A stretch of 64,000 nucleotides of DNA, taken from assembly GCF_000621725.1 (NCBI RefSeq), contig NZ_KK211333.1, positions 191,079 through 255,078 on the forward strand, written 5' to 3'. The notes beneath the pieces are model-generated. The model was not told the DNA's origin. It saw nothing but the letters and a program-made list of their open reading frames with translations, and searched no databases. Positions 39,968 to 48,896 of the stretch are shown here, in pieces; position 1 is the stretch's first letter; each line of letters opens with the position of its first letter. The position numbers were made by a program, and so were the translations under genes. This stretch comes from Xylanibacter brevis ATCC 19188 (GTDB lineage Bacteria > Bacteroidota > Bacteroidia > Bacteroidales > Bacteroidaceae).

Positions 39968-42900
39968 ATGAAGTGCGAACATTGTCAAACTGAAAATAGA
40001 AGTAGCGCCAAGTTCTGTAAGCGCTGCGGACAGCCGCTCGTGGTGCAGAACGCACTCGACAAGCTGGTTGGCCTTGACGAGGTGAAGTCTCAGCTGAAGA
40101 CGATTGTGGACACTTATTCCTTCTTACGAACTCGTAAGGATATTGCCAGTGTGCGACTTTCGGTCAATGCAATCATCATTGGTGAGACAGGTACCGGTAA
40201 GACCATGCTTGCTAGCACTATTTGTGACTACTTCTGTCAGCATAAGATTATACAGTCGCCCAAGTTAACAATGGTAGATGCTGTCGATTTCCAGCGTTTC
40301 GTTGATCATTGGGACGAGAATATACAGAAAGCACAAGGAGGAATCTTATTCTTCGACAACGTGCAGAAGCTGCTGCCAGATAAGTATTCTAATCAGGTGA
40401 ACCCGCTTGACAAGCTCTTTGTGGAGATGGATCATTGGAATGATGATCCTATTGTGGTAATGGCAGGTCTTCCTAAAGGATTAGATGACTTTTTGGAGAG
40501 TAATCCTGCGGTAAAGAACCGTTTCAAGTACACATTCAGACTTCCAACGCCAGGCTATCAAGAGCTTTGCGACATCGCACGTCAGGAGCTGCGTGTTAAG
40601 TATGGTATCGGTGTGTTCTCGGTTGAGGCAGAAAAACACCTCACGCGTTTCTTTAAGTATCAAATTAAGATTAAGGATGATACTTTCGGTAATGCGCATG
40701 TAGCCATGAAGACGGCCGAAGATATCTTTACTTCGTTTATAAGTAGAGGTGCTCAGGCTGCCTGTGTCGAGCGCGATGATATTAAGGGTTATGTGCCCGA
40801 AGAGCGGTCATTAGATGATATCCTCCACGACCTTGATACGTTCATTGGTATGGACGAAGTGAAACAGACCGTCAAAGAGATTGCCTATTCTGTTCAAAAC
40901 AATATGCAGCGTGTTGAGCGTGGCTTAGGGCTGCAAGACAAGATGTCTATGCATATTGTCTTGACGGGTAATCCTGGTACTGGTAAGACAACCATAGCGC
41001 GTAAGTTGGGCGAGATTCTAGCATCAATTGGCTATCTCGATTCTGGACATGTTGTCGAAGTGGATCGTTCAAAGATGGTGTCACAGTATCAGGGCGAGAC
41101 GCCCAAGGTGGTCAACCATCTCTGTGACAAGGCTATGGGTGGAATCTTGTTTGTGGATGAAGCTTATACGTTGGCACCGGTCAGTCAGTCTGGAGAACGC
41201 GACAACCAAGGCGCACAGGCTCTGGAGACGCTGATGAAACGCATGGAGGACGACCGTGGCAAGTTTGTGGTCATCGCTGCCGGCTATCGCACCGAGATGG
41301 AGAACCTGTTCCGTGTGAACCCAGGTATGCGTAGTCGTTTCACCTACTTCCTCAATATTGAAGACTATACCCCCGAGGAACTGTTCAGTATATTATCTGT
41401 TTTTGCCAAGGACAAACAGTATATATTTAACCCTGAGGCCGAGGAACTGACACGCAAGGTTATCAGCGATATGTACCAACAGCGTGACAAGGACTTTGCT
41501 AATGGTCGTACGATGCGTTCACTCTTCGATCAAATCTGTAAACGTCAAGCTAAGCGATTGCAGACGGGCGATATCATTACGATGTCAAACGAAGAATTAA
41601 TAACCATCTGTAAGGAGGATATCCCATACGAAGCACCTAAGGAGGTTGACTACACCGAGTGCCTTAAGAAATTTGAAGGTATGGTGGGTCTTGATGCTGT
41701 TAAGAAGGAGATTACCAACTTGGCATCATACCTGAATTTGCAGGTGAAACGTGGCGAAGGCAATACTTTCCAAGGAAAGCACTATGTCTTCACGGGTAAT
41801 CCCGGTACGGGTAAGACCACAGTAGCCAGAATTATGGCTGATGTGTTCCGCTCGCTGGGTATCCTGACCCGCGGACAGCTGGTAGAAGCTGACCGTTCGA
41901 AACTGGTGGCTGGTTATAGTGGTCAGACGGCCATTAAGACTAATCAGTTGATAGATTCTGCCATTGGTGGTGTGCTGTTTATAGATGAGGCTTATACACT
42001 TAAATCGTCAGATGGCGACACCTTTGGTTCAGAAGCCATTGATACCTTGTTGAAACGTTTGGAGGATGATCGTGGCAAATTTATCTGTATTGTGGCTGGA
42101 TATACCGACCAAATGCACGACTTTATTGATTCGAACCCAGGTTTGAAGAGTCGATTCACACAGACCATTCACTTCGATGATTATAAGCCAGAGGAATTGA
42201 CACAGATATTCGGACATCTGGCTGCAGAGAAGCAATTCACCATCGACGAGGAGACACAAGGTGCTATTCAGCGAATGTTCGAACAGCTATACTTGCGACG
42301 CGACAAAAACTTCGGCAACGCTCGTGAGGCACGCCGCGTGTTTAATGAGGCCGTGGAGAAACAAAGTCAGCGCCTAGTGCAGCAGATGAACACACCTGGC
42401 TTCCAAGAGGAAGATATGTTCAAGTTGACCATTGCGGATCTACCAATGACGCAGAGTCAGGCAGCACGTCCGCTCGACGAGGTACTCAACGAGTTGGATA
42501 TGTTTATCGGCATGCGTTCTGTTAAGGATAACATTCGCCGCTTGGCCGTGCAGAGCATGTTCATGAAGCAGCGTGCGGCTATGGGAGCTGGCAAGGTGCA
42601 GCAGATGGCCATGAACTTCGTGTTGACAGGTAACCCTGGTACCGGTAAGACCTCTATTGCTCGTAAGATGGGTGAGATCCTCCAAGCTATGGATATCCTA
42701 AGTACTTCTCATGTAGTTGAAGCTAGTCGAGCAACACTGGTGGGAAAGTATATGGGAGAAACTCCTAAGATTGTAAATGCCATGTGTGACAAGGCGATGG
42801 GTGGTATCTTGTTTATCGATGAGGCCTACACGCTGAGCGACCAAAACGACCAATATGGTAAGGAAGCCGTTGAGACACTGATGAAGCGCATGGAGGATGA

Positions 42901-43282
42901 CCGTGGTAAATTTGTGGTCATTGCTGCAGGATATAAAAACAAGATGGACGAGTTCTTGATGTTGAACGCAGGACTTGCAAGTCGTTTCACTCACCGTTTG
43001 CACATCGATGACTATACGAATGACGAGCTGCTGGAAATCTTCAAGAAGATGGCAGAGAAGGATCAGTACATCTTGTCGCCAGCAGCAGAGTTCAAGGCGT
43101 TAGATATTATCAGTCGCATGGTGATGTCAAAGGACGAAACCTTTGGTAATGCGCGCGAAATGCGCAATATGCTAGATGAAACCATTCAGCAGCTATCTAT
43201 GCGTGTGTCGCAGATGCCGCCTGAGCAGATTACAAAGGAAACATATCAGTTAATTTTACCTGAAGATATTAAAGAAAGATGA
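39968..43282 (+). CDS. Zinc-ribbon protein with four CbbX/SpoVK-type AAA modules
   Basis: A 1104-residue protein. One zinc ribbon (CEHCQTE...CKRCG, 3-21) is followed by four AAA modules of the CbbX/SpoVK/EccA type. Walker A: GETGTGKT 72-79, GNPGTGKT 334-341, 610-617 and 888-895. Walker B: ILFFDN 126-131 in module 1, where Asn replaces the catalytic Glu, and LFVDEA, LFIDEA and LFIDEA in modules 2-4. Arg-finger-like SRF segments follow in 2-4; module 1 has NRF. Module 1 therefore probably binds but does not hydrolyse ATP. No signal peptide. It starts two bases after the kinase stop. A remodelling ATPase role is inferred. Confidence 0.92.
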   Translation: MKCEHCQTENRSSAKFCKRCGQPLVVQNALDKLVGLDEVKSQLKTIVDTYSFLRTRKDIASVRLSVNAIIIGETGTGKTMLASTICDYFCQHKIIQSPKLTMVDAVDFQRFVDHWDENIQKAQGGILFFDNVQKLLPDKYSNQVNPLDKLFVEMDHWNDDPIVVMAGLPKGLDDFLESNPAVKNRFKYTFRLPTPGYQELCDIARQELRVKYGIGVFSVEAEKHLTRFFKYQIKIKDDTFGNAHVAMKTAEDIFTSFISRGAQAACVERDDIKGYVPEERSLDDILHDLDTFIGMDEVKQTVKEIAYSVQNNMQRVERGLGLQDKMSMHIVLTGNPGTGKTTIARKLGEILASIGYLDSGHVVEVDRSKMVSQYQGETPKVVNHLCDKAMGGILFVDEAYTLAPVSQSGERDNQGAQALETLMKRMEDDRGKFVVIAAGYRTEMENLFRVNPGMRSRFTYFLNIEDYTPEELFSILSVFAKDKQYIFNPEAEELTRKVISDMYQQRDKDFANGRTMRSLFDQICKRQAKRLQTGDIITMSNEELITICKEDIPYEAPKEVDYTECLKKFEGMVGLDAVKKEITNLASYLNLQVKRGEGNTFQGKHYVFTGNPGTGKTTVARIMADVFRSLGILTRGQLVEADRSKLVAGYSGQTAIKTNQLIDSAIGGVLFIDEAYTLKSSDGDTFGSEAIDTLLKRLEDDRGKFICIVAGYTDQMHDFIDSNPGLKSRFTQTIHFDDYKPEELTQIFGHLAAEKQFTIDEETQGAIQRMFEQLYLRRDKNFGNAREARRVFNEAVEKQSQRLVQQMNTPGFQEEDMFKLTIADLPMTQSQAARPLDEVLNELDMFIGMRSVKDNIRRLAVQSMFMKQRAAMGAGKVQQMAMNFVLTGNPGTGKTSIARKMGEILQAMDILSTSHVVEASRATLVGKYMGETPKIVNAMCDKAMGGILFIDEAYTLSDQNDQYGKEAVETLMKRMEDDRGKFVVIAAGYKNKMDEFLMLNAGLASRFTHRLHIDDYTNDELLEIFKKMAEKDQYILSPAAEFKALDIISRMVMSKDETFGNAREMRNMLDETIQQLSMRVSQMPPEQITKETYQLILPEDIKER

Positions 43283-43884
43283 TTATTTGCCCAAATTGCA
43301 AGGAAGAAATAGATGATGATTCCCACTACTGTGATCAGTGCGGACAGCCTTTGGCTTACTGTGAGCGTTGTGGTAGAGTGGGGATGGGACGTCGTTGTAC
43401 GGCCTGTGGTGGACTGATGATATCAGCCGATGAATATCAGCGCCGCATTACGAACAATGGTCTTTTTACATCGTCAACGTCTATTAGCTATATGTCGATG
43501 TCAATACCATCGAACAATGGTGGTGCTGGAGCTCATCCCTATGTGGCACCAGCTGCAGGCATATCGTCACGACCAGTGGCAGGTGTACCGCAGATGGTTC
43601 TTTTTAATGATTCGCTAAACATACGTATCATAGCAGAGGATGGAGCTATAATTGGTCGTCGAGAAGGTCCTTATGCCCAGCTTCTTAAGCAACATAAGTA
43701 TGTGTCGGGCGTTCATGCACAGTTGCGTTATAAGCCTGGCATGGGCTGGTGTGTAGCAGACCGTAACTCGTCTAACGGTACAAAGTTGAATGATCATCAG
43801 CTTCAGCCTGATGTCGAGATGTCATTGAAAAACGATGATATTTTGACTATTGCTAATGTTAGTTTACAAGTAAAGATTTATTAA
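43279..43884 (+). CDS. Zinc-ribbon FHA-domain protein
   Basis: A 201-residue protein. The N-terminal double zinc ribbon (CPNCKEE, CDQCG, CERCG, CTACG; residues 4-43) is joined by a Ser/Gly/Pro-rich linker to a forkhead-associated domain at about 112-200. Phosphothreonine-binding residues are present: IIGRREG (G126, R127), YVSGVHAQL (S143, H146) and DRNSSNGTKL (N166, G167). It should read Thr phosphorylation made by the upstream kinase. Its ATGA start overlaps the AAA stop and the phosphatase gene follows after eight bases. Confidence 0.92.
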   Translation: MIICPNCKEEIDDDSHYCDQCGQPLAYCERCGRVGMGRRCTACGGLMISADEYQRRITNNGLFTSSTSISYMSMSIPSNNGGAGAHPYVAPAAGISSRPVAGVPQMVLFNDSLNIRIIAEDGAIIGRREGPYAQLLKQHKYVSGVHAQLRYKPGMGWCVADRNSSNGTKLNDHQLQPDVEMSLKNDDILTIANVSLQVKIY

Positions 43885-43892
43885 TTAAATAC

Positions 43893-44639
43893 ATGACCAT
43901 GAGACATTTGTTTATAACAGCTGCCAGTCATACAGGCTGTGTCAGAAGCAAGAATGAGGATATGGTTCTTGTTGGCGATTGGTGTGCGCGCAATGCCAAA
44001 GTGAGAAAAATTGTAACCCTTGAAAAAACCGATCGCTACCTCTGTTCTGTAGCCGATGGTATGGGTGGTTATAGTGGTGGAGATATTGCGAGTAAAGAGG
44101 TGCTAAATAATCTGCAGTTCTTTTACAGCGATATTCCTACCGGACTTAGTGATGAGGAGTTTCGTAAACTCTTTGACGATTGGTTGCGTAGCATCTCCAT
44201 ACAAATTAGTTCGCAGGGCCTGTCTAATAAAGAGTGTTCAGATATGGGAACCACTCTTGTGGCTTTCGCATATTATCAGGGGCAGTTTTATTGGATTAAC
44301 TGTGGTGATAGTCGCTTGTATTTGCTCCATGATGGTCATCTACAGCAACTGACCACCGATCATACACTTAATTCTGCTCAGCATTCGGGCTATGTGACAA
44401 ACTGTATTGGTGGCGGCAATAAGCACAGCTATATCGATATGGAAAACTTCACTAAGCTGTTTCGCGATGGTGACACCCTGCTTCTTTGCAGCGATGGCCT
44501 TTCGGAAATGGTCAACGAAGAGAGTATTGCTCAGCTACTCAACGATGGTTTTGATGCAGATGCCTTGTGTATGGCTGCAGAAGATGCCGGTGGTATAGAC
44601 AATGTCTCTGCCATCGTCATAAGAACACAAGATATATAA
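43893..44639 (+). CDS. PP2C-type Ser/Thr phosphatase
   Basis: A 248-residue stand-alone PPM/PP2C phosphatase. Metal-binding acidic residues are in place: SKNEDMVLV (E22, D23), CSVADGMGGYSGGD (D55, G56), LLCSDGLSEMV (about D203) and GGIDNVSAIVI (about D241). No signal peptide or membrane helix, so it is cytosolic. It should reverse phosphorylation by the membrane kinase of the same operon and closes the five-gene set. metA starts 16 bases later and may be read through. Confidence 0.93.
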   Translation: MTMRHLFITAASHTGCVRSKNEDMVLVGDWCARNAKVRKIVTLEKTDRYLCSVADGMGGYSGGDIASKEVLNNLQFFYSDIPTGLSDEEFRKLFDDWLRSISIQISSQGLSNKECSDMGTTLVAFAYYQGQFYWINCGDSRLYLLHDGHLQQLTTDHTLNSAQHSGYVTNCIGGGNKHSYIDMENFTKLFRDGDTLLLCSDGLSEMVNEESIAQLLNDGFDADALCMAAEDAGGIDNVSAIVIRTQDI

Positions 44640-44655
44640 TAGTAAGTAAAAAACT

Positions 44656-45573
44656 ATGCCTCTTAAATTACCAGATAGACTTCCTGCCATAGACCTACTT
44701 AAGCAGGAAAATATTTTCGTGATGGATAACTCAAGGGCGCATGCACAGGATATTCGTCCGCTGCGTATTGTGATATTGAATCTGATGCCCTTGAAGATAA
44801 CGACAGAAACCGATCTGATTCGTTTGCTATCAAATACCCCTTTGCAGATTGAAGTTAGCTTTATGAAACTGCGTAGTCATACGCCAAAGAACACCCCCAT
44901 CGAACATATGATGATGTTCTATCGCGATTTTGAACTACTGCGCCACGAGAAGTTCGACGGCATGATTATCACTGGTGCTCCAGTAGAAGGTATGCCATTT
45001 GAGGAAGTAGGGTATTGGGATGAGATAACAGAAATCTTTAATTGGGCTCGCACACACGTGACGAGTACCTTATATATATGTTGGGCAGCTCAGGCAGGTT
45101 TGTATCACTATTATGGTGTACCAAAGTATCCTCTGCCCAAGAAAATGTTTGGTATCTTCGAACAGCATATTCTAGAACCACATCTTCCCATATTCCGTGG
45201 TTTCGATGATGTGTTCATGATGCCCCACAGCCGACATACAGAGATTCACCTCTCCGACATTCAGAAGCACGAGGAACTGCATGTGGTGGCTAACTCAGAA
45301 GATAGTGGTGTCAGCATCGTTATGGCACGTGGAGGCCGTGAGTTCTTCATCACAGGTCACATGGAGTATTCTCCCAATACGCTTGATAATGAATATAAAC
45401 GTGACTTGGGCGTACGTGATGATGTAGATCTGCCTCGCAATTATTATCGCCATGATGATCCTTCGCAGGATCCTCTGGTAACATGGCGTGCGCATGCCAA
45501 TCTTTTCTATAACAATTGGATCAACTATTACGTCTATCAAGAGACGCCATACGACATTAATCAAATTAAATAA
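44656..45573 (+). CDS. metA: Homoserine O-acyltransferase (MetA), predicted acetyl-CoA type
   Basis: Acylates homoserine in methionine synthesis. The protein has 305 residues. The catalytic set matches E. coli MetA numbering: C142 (LYICWAAQAG), H235 and E237 (ITGHMEYSP). Residue 111 is Glu (TGAPVEGMPFEEV). Published work on this family associates Glu 111 with acetyl-CoA and Gly 111 with succinyl-CoA, so homoserine O-acetyltransferase activity is predicted here. Its TAATG stop/start junction overlaps the U32 gene by one base. Confidence 0.93.
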   Translation: MPLKLPDRLPAIDLLKQENIFVMDNSRAHAQDIRPLRIVILNLMPLKITTETDLIRLLSNTPLQIEVSFMKLRSHTPKNTPIEHMMMFYRDFELLRHEKFDGMIITGAPVEGMPFEEVGYWDEITEIFNWARTHVTSTLYICWAAQAGLYHYYGVPKYPLPKKMFGIFEQHILEPHLPIFRGFDDVFMMPHSRHTEIHLSDIQKHEELHVVANSEDSGVSIVMARGGREFFITGHMEYSPNTLDNEYKRDLGVRDDVDLPRNYYRHDDPSQDPLVTWRAHANLFYNNWINYYVYQETPYDINQIK

Positions 45574-47432
45574 TGAGAGCACTTGAACTATTGGCTCCTG
45601 CCAAGAATCTGGAATACGGAAAAGCCGCCATAGATCATGGCGCTGATGCCGTTTATATTGGAGCTAGTCGTTTTGGCGCGCGTGTGGCTGCTGGTAATAG
45701 TTTGGAAGACATTGCTGAGCTTTGTCGATATGCTCACTTGTATGGCGCCAAGGTCTATGTAACGGTCAATACGATTCTTTTCGACCAGGAAATCGAAGAT
45801 ACTCGACTTTTGCTGCATGGTCTTGAGCAGGCTCGTGTTGATGCCATCCTGGTACAGGATATGGCCGTGTTGCAGATCATGCACGATGAGGCAATTAAGG
45901 TGGCTGTACATGCCTCTACGCAGACCGACAACCGAACGGTAGAGAAGGTACAGTGGCTTAGTGATCTTGGCTTTCGTCGCGTGGTGCTGGCGCGTGAGTC
46001 GTCGCTTCGCGATATAGAAAACATTCATCAGAAGTTGCCTGATACAGAACTCGAAGTTTTTGTTCATGGTGCCCTGTGTGTAAGTTACTCAGGTCTCTGC
46101 TATGCGTCGCAGTACTGCTTCGACCGCAGTGCAAATCGTGGCGCATGTGCACAGTTTTGCAGGATGAAGTTCGATTTGGTCGATGCCAATGGGGTGGAGT
46201 GGGAGCATCAGCGCCACTTGCTATCATTGAAGGATATGAACCAACTGTCTAACCTTGAGGCCTTGGCTGATGCAGGTGCTACGTCGTTTAAGATTGAAGG
46301 TCGATTGAAGGATCTGTCGTATGTCAAGAATGTTACGGCTGCCTATAGTGAGGCCCTCAATCAGTTGGTGACGCGTCATCCAGAGCGCTATCAGCGAGCA
46401 TCAAAAGGGCGCTGTACCTATACTTTCCGCCCCGACTTGAACCGCACGTTCAATCGTGGCTATACTACTTATTTCCTTGGTGACAAACGTCAACCCGTAT
46501 GGTCGCCAAATACCCCCAAGGCACTTGGTGAATATGTCGGGAAGGTGAAGGAACTGCGCGGCAATTCATTTAATGTAGCAAGTGTTGCTGCCTTTGCCAA
46601 TGGTGATGGACTCTGTTTCATCAACGAGCAGCGCGAGTTGGAAGGCTTTCGTGTTAACCGTGCCGAAGGCAACCGCCTCTATCCGCTCAAGATGCCTCGT
46701 GGCTTGAAGCCAGGAAGTGCGCTCTATCGTAGTAATGATCAGCAGATGGAACGCCTTTTGGCAAAGCCTAGTGCCGAACGCAAGATACCTGTGGTGATGT
46801 CGCTCCATGCGACTGATAGTGGCTTCTCTTTGTCGATGGATGAAGTCGTTTCTTTTAATGAAAACGGTCATGTTTTGTCGAAAGAAGAAGTGGTGGCTAC
46901 TATCGAAGCAGAACTCCAAGTGGCACAGAAACCACAACGTGAGAATATTGTCCGACAACTGGAAAAACTAGGTGGCACACCCTATGAGTGTGTAGAGGTA
47001 CGATTGCCTGATGACTTCAACTATTTCATTCCAAGTAGTTTGTTGGCCAATCTGCGTCGTCAGGCAGTAACCCTGTTGCAACAACGTAGTGAGAACACAG
47101 CAGCTGCCACACCGTTGAAAGAGCTGCCCTTGCTGCCACCGCCGCCCTATAAGCGTAGCTACTCTTATAATGTATCTAACAGTTTATCTCGTTCGTTCTA
47201 CGAACAGCGCGGTGTAAAGCCGGAGCCAGCCTTCGAGCTCCGTCAGCCTGCTGATGCCCAACTGATGCAATGTCGTCATTGCATTCGATTCTCGATGGGA
47301 TATTGTGTCAAGCATGGTGGTAAGCGTCCCGAGTGGAAAGAGCCCCTGCGATTACGCTTGTCCGACGGCCGTGAGTTCCGATTGGAGTTTGATTGTGTAC
47401 AATGTCAAATGAATGTTTATGCCGATGCGTAA
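45573..47432 (+). CDS. U32 family peptidase-like protein (with DUF3656-type C-terminus)
   Basis: A 619-residue cytosolic protein of the collagenase-like U32 family. The N-terminal barrel starts LELLAPAKNLEYGKAAIDHG and continues with DAVYIGASRFGARV. A conserved Cys-rich stretch lies at about 168-196 (LCVSYSGLCYASQYCFDRS and GACAQFCRMKF), as in RlhA/TrhP-type members that take part in RNA hydroxylation. The C-terminal half includes a four-Cys end (MQCRHCIRFSMGYCVKHG, then DCVQCQ). Whether this one is a peptidase or an RNA-modification protein cannot be told. The next gene overlaps by eight bases. Confidence 0.88.
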   Translation: MRALELLAPAKNLEYGKAAIDHGADAVYIGASRFGARVAAGNSLEDIAELCRYAHLYGAKVYVTVNTILFDQEIEDTRLLLHGLEQARVDAILVQDMAVLQIMHDEAIKVAVHASTQTDNRTVEKVQWLSDLGFRRVVLARESSLRDIENIHQKLPDTELEVFVHGALCVSYSGLCYASQYCFDRSANRGACAQFCRMKFDLVDANGVEWEHQRHLLSLKDMNQLSNLEALADAGATSFKIEGRLKDLSYVKNVTAAYSEALNQLVTRHPERYQRASKGRCTYTFRPDLNRTFNRGYTTYFLGDKRQPVWSPNTPKALGEYVGKVKELRGNSFNVASVAAFANGDGLCFINEQRELEGFRVNRAEGNRLYPLKMPRGLKPGSALYRSNDQQMERLLAKPSAERKIPVVMSLHATDSGFSLSMDEVVSFNENGHVLSKEEVVATIEAELQVAQKPQRENIVRQLEKLGGTPYECVEVRLPDDFNYFIPSSLLANLRRQAVTLLQQRSENTAAATPLKELPLLPPPPYKRSYSYNVSNSLSRSFYEQRGVKPEPAFELRQPADAQLMQCRHCIRFSMGYCVKHGGKRPEWKEPLRLRLSDGREFRLEFDCVQCQMNVYADA

Positions 47433-48408
47433 GGTTGTATATCTTCTTCTAGTTCTATCTTTGACGTTCACTAGTTGTTATCGTCAAGAGGTGGAAACCT
47501 CTGATGCGTGGGAGTTGACCGACGATCAGTTGGACTCCATCTCCTTCTATACAACTCATCATTATACACGCAACTACAATTTCTTCGTGAAGGCCGATTC
47601 TGTGCAGCTTATCAATCAGCAGCCATCTGAGTATCTGAGTGGCATGCTGATAGATACATTCTCTGTGAAGAGAGGTGATCGCTTGGTTGTAGCCGATATT
47701 ATGACAATGCCTTCAGATTCTATCGATTCAGTGTGGGTTCAGGTGGCTCGCGACCAGCTGACCATGGGGTGGACACACGAGAGTGAGCTGCTGAAGGGAG
47801 TGGAGCCTGATAATCCTATCTCGCAGTTTATTGATTCCTTCTCCGACACCCACCTGCTCATCTTTATGGCATTTCTTTCCTTGGTGGTAGCCACGTTCAT
47901 TATTCGCCATCTTTATCGCAAACGTGCGCGTTTGGTGCATTTCAATGACATAGGTTCGTTCTATCCCACCGCTCTTGCACTCCTGGTGGCGTCGTCGGCC
48001 GTATTCTATAGTACCATACAATTAGCCGATCCCGATTCATGGCGCCACTACTACTATCATCCCACGCTCAATCCCTTTGCCGTTCCTCTTCACCTTGGAC
48101 TTTTCCTGGCTTCAGTTTGGGCCATGCTGCTCATTGGTTTAGCTACGCTCGATGATATTCGTAGACATCTGTCCACCACAGAAGCATTTTTCTACTGCCT
48201 AGGTTTGGCTGGAGTTTGTGCCATTGATTATGTCGTGTTCAGCATCTCCACCTTATATTATATAGGATACCCATTGCTTGTAGTATATTATGTTTATGCT
48301 ATCAGGTGCTATATTCACACCAGCAGGGCAAAGTACTTCTGTGGCCGTTGTGGTGCAGGACTGCAAGAAAAGGGCGTCTGTCCGCATTGTGGTGCGATGA
48401 ATACCTAA
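47425..48408 (+). CDS. Membrane lipoprotein with SH3-like region and C-terminal zinc ribbon
   Basis: The start is taken at the third in-frame ATG (47425; MRKVVYLLLVLSLTFTSCYR), overlapping the U32 stop as ATGCGTAA; ATGs at 47413 and 47419 are possible. The product has 327 residues. The lipobox FTSC is near residue 18. Next comes an extracytoplasmic stretch with an SH3-like feel (SVWVQVARDQLTMGWTHESE), then about five membrane helices from residue 145. The soluble end has a zinc ribbon (CGRCGAGLQEKGVCPHCG). No known function. The ribbon echoes those of the kinase operon upstream, but no direct link can be shown. Confidence 0.75.
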   Translation: MRKVVYLLLVLSLTFTSCYRQEVETSDAWELTDDQLDSISFYTTHHYTRNYNFFVKADSVQLINQQPSEYLSGMLIDTFSVKRGDRLVVADIMTMPSDSIDSVWVQVARDQLTMGWTHESELLKGVEPDNPISQFIDSFSDTHLLIFMAFLSLVVATFIIRHLYRKRARLVHFNDIGSFYPTALALLVASSAVFYSTIQLADPDSWRHYYYHPTLNPFAVPLHLGLFLASVWAMLLIGLATLDDIRRHLSTTEAFFYCLGLAGVCAIDYVVFSISTLYYIGYPLLVVYYVYAIRCYIHTSRAKYFCGRCGAGLQEKGVCPHCGAMNT

Positions 48409-48420
48409 ATAATCCCAATT

Positions 48421-48633
48421 AAAAGTGCCGCTATTTGTTCTGAATAGTGGCACTTTTGTTTGCCGATAGTGCCACTATTCCGTCTTAATAGTGGCACTAT
48501 AGCGTCTTTCGACTTAAGTCAACAGACCTTTCGACTTAAGTCGTGAACTCTGTTGACTAGAGTCGAAAGGTCTGTTGACTTAAGTCGTGAATTACCGAAG
48601 TGGTGCTTTTATGTCAGTAAAGTGTCATTATTA
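48421..48633. repeat. 22-base-period palindrome array, locus 2 (10 units)
   Basis: Begins 12 bases after the lipoprotein gene. Unit centres step by exactly 22: 48428, 48450, 48472, 48494, 48516, 48538, 48560, 48582, 48604 and 48626. The first four are GTGGCAC-type (AAAAGTGCCGCTATT, AATAGTGGCACTTTT, GATAGTGCCACTATT, AATAGTGGCACTATA). The next four are built on GACTTAAGTC (for example TCGACTTAAGTCGTG at 48531-48545). The last two return to the first type in degenerate form (GAAGTGGTGCTTTTA, AAAGTGTCATTATTA). The remaining gap, 48634-48759, holds nothing I recognise. Confidence 0.87.
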
Positions 48634-48759
48634 GGTTGGAAAAGAACTCATCTCAAGTCATGATACTTCTGGAAACTTCAACGGACAGCATGGCTTGCCG
48701 CTCCAACTAGGTGAAGATGTTTGCATGAAATTCCAAAGCGTAAAAAAGAGACACTTTAA

Positions 48760-48791
48760 TTTGCATATTCAGATGTAAATGCTTATTTTTG
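48760..48791 (+). promoter_or_regulatory. Bacteroidota-type promoter for the Ala/Lys-rich protein
   Basis: TTTG (48760-48763), 20-base spacer, TATTTTTG (48784-48791), implying a leader of roughly 100 bases before the ATG at 48897. Confidence 0.75.
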
Positions 48792-48896
48792 CAAACAGAA
48801 ATACGCACTTACTTTTATTCAGAATGTAATTTCGTATGTTTGAAAAGCCAGCAAAACTGGACGAAGAGTATTTATATAAACTTTACTATTAACATT

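Noticed and set aside
48789..48896. Upstream in-frame start for the Ala/Lys-rich protein
   Set aside because: It begins inside the -7 promoter box and would bury the obvious signal peptide that starts at 48897.
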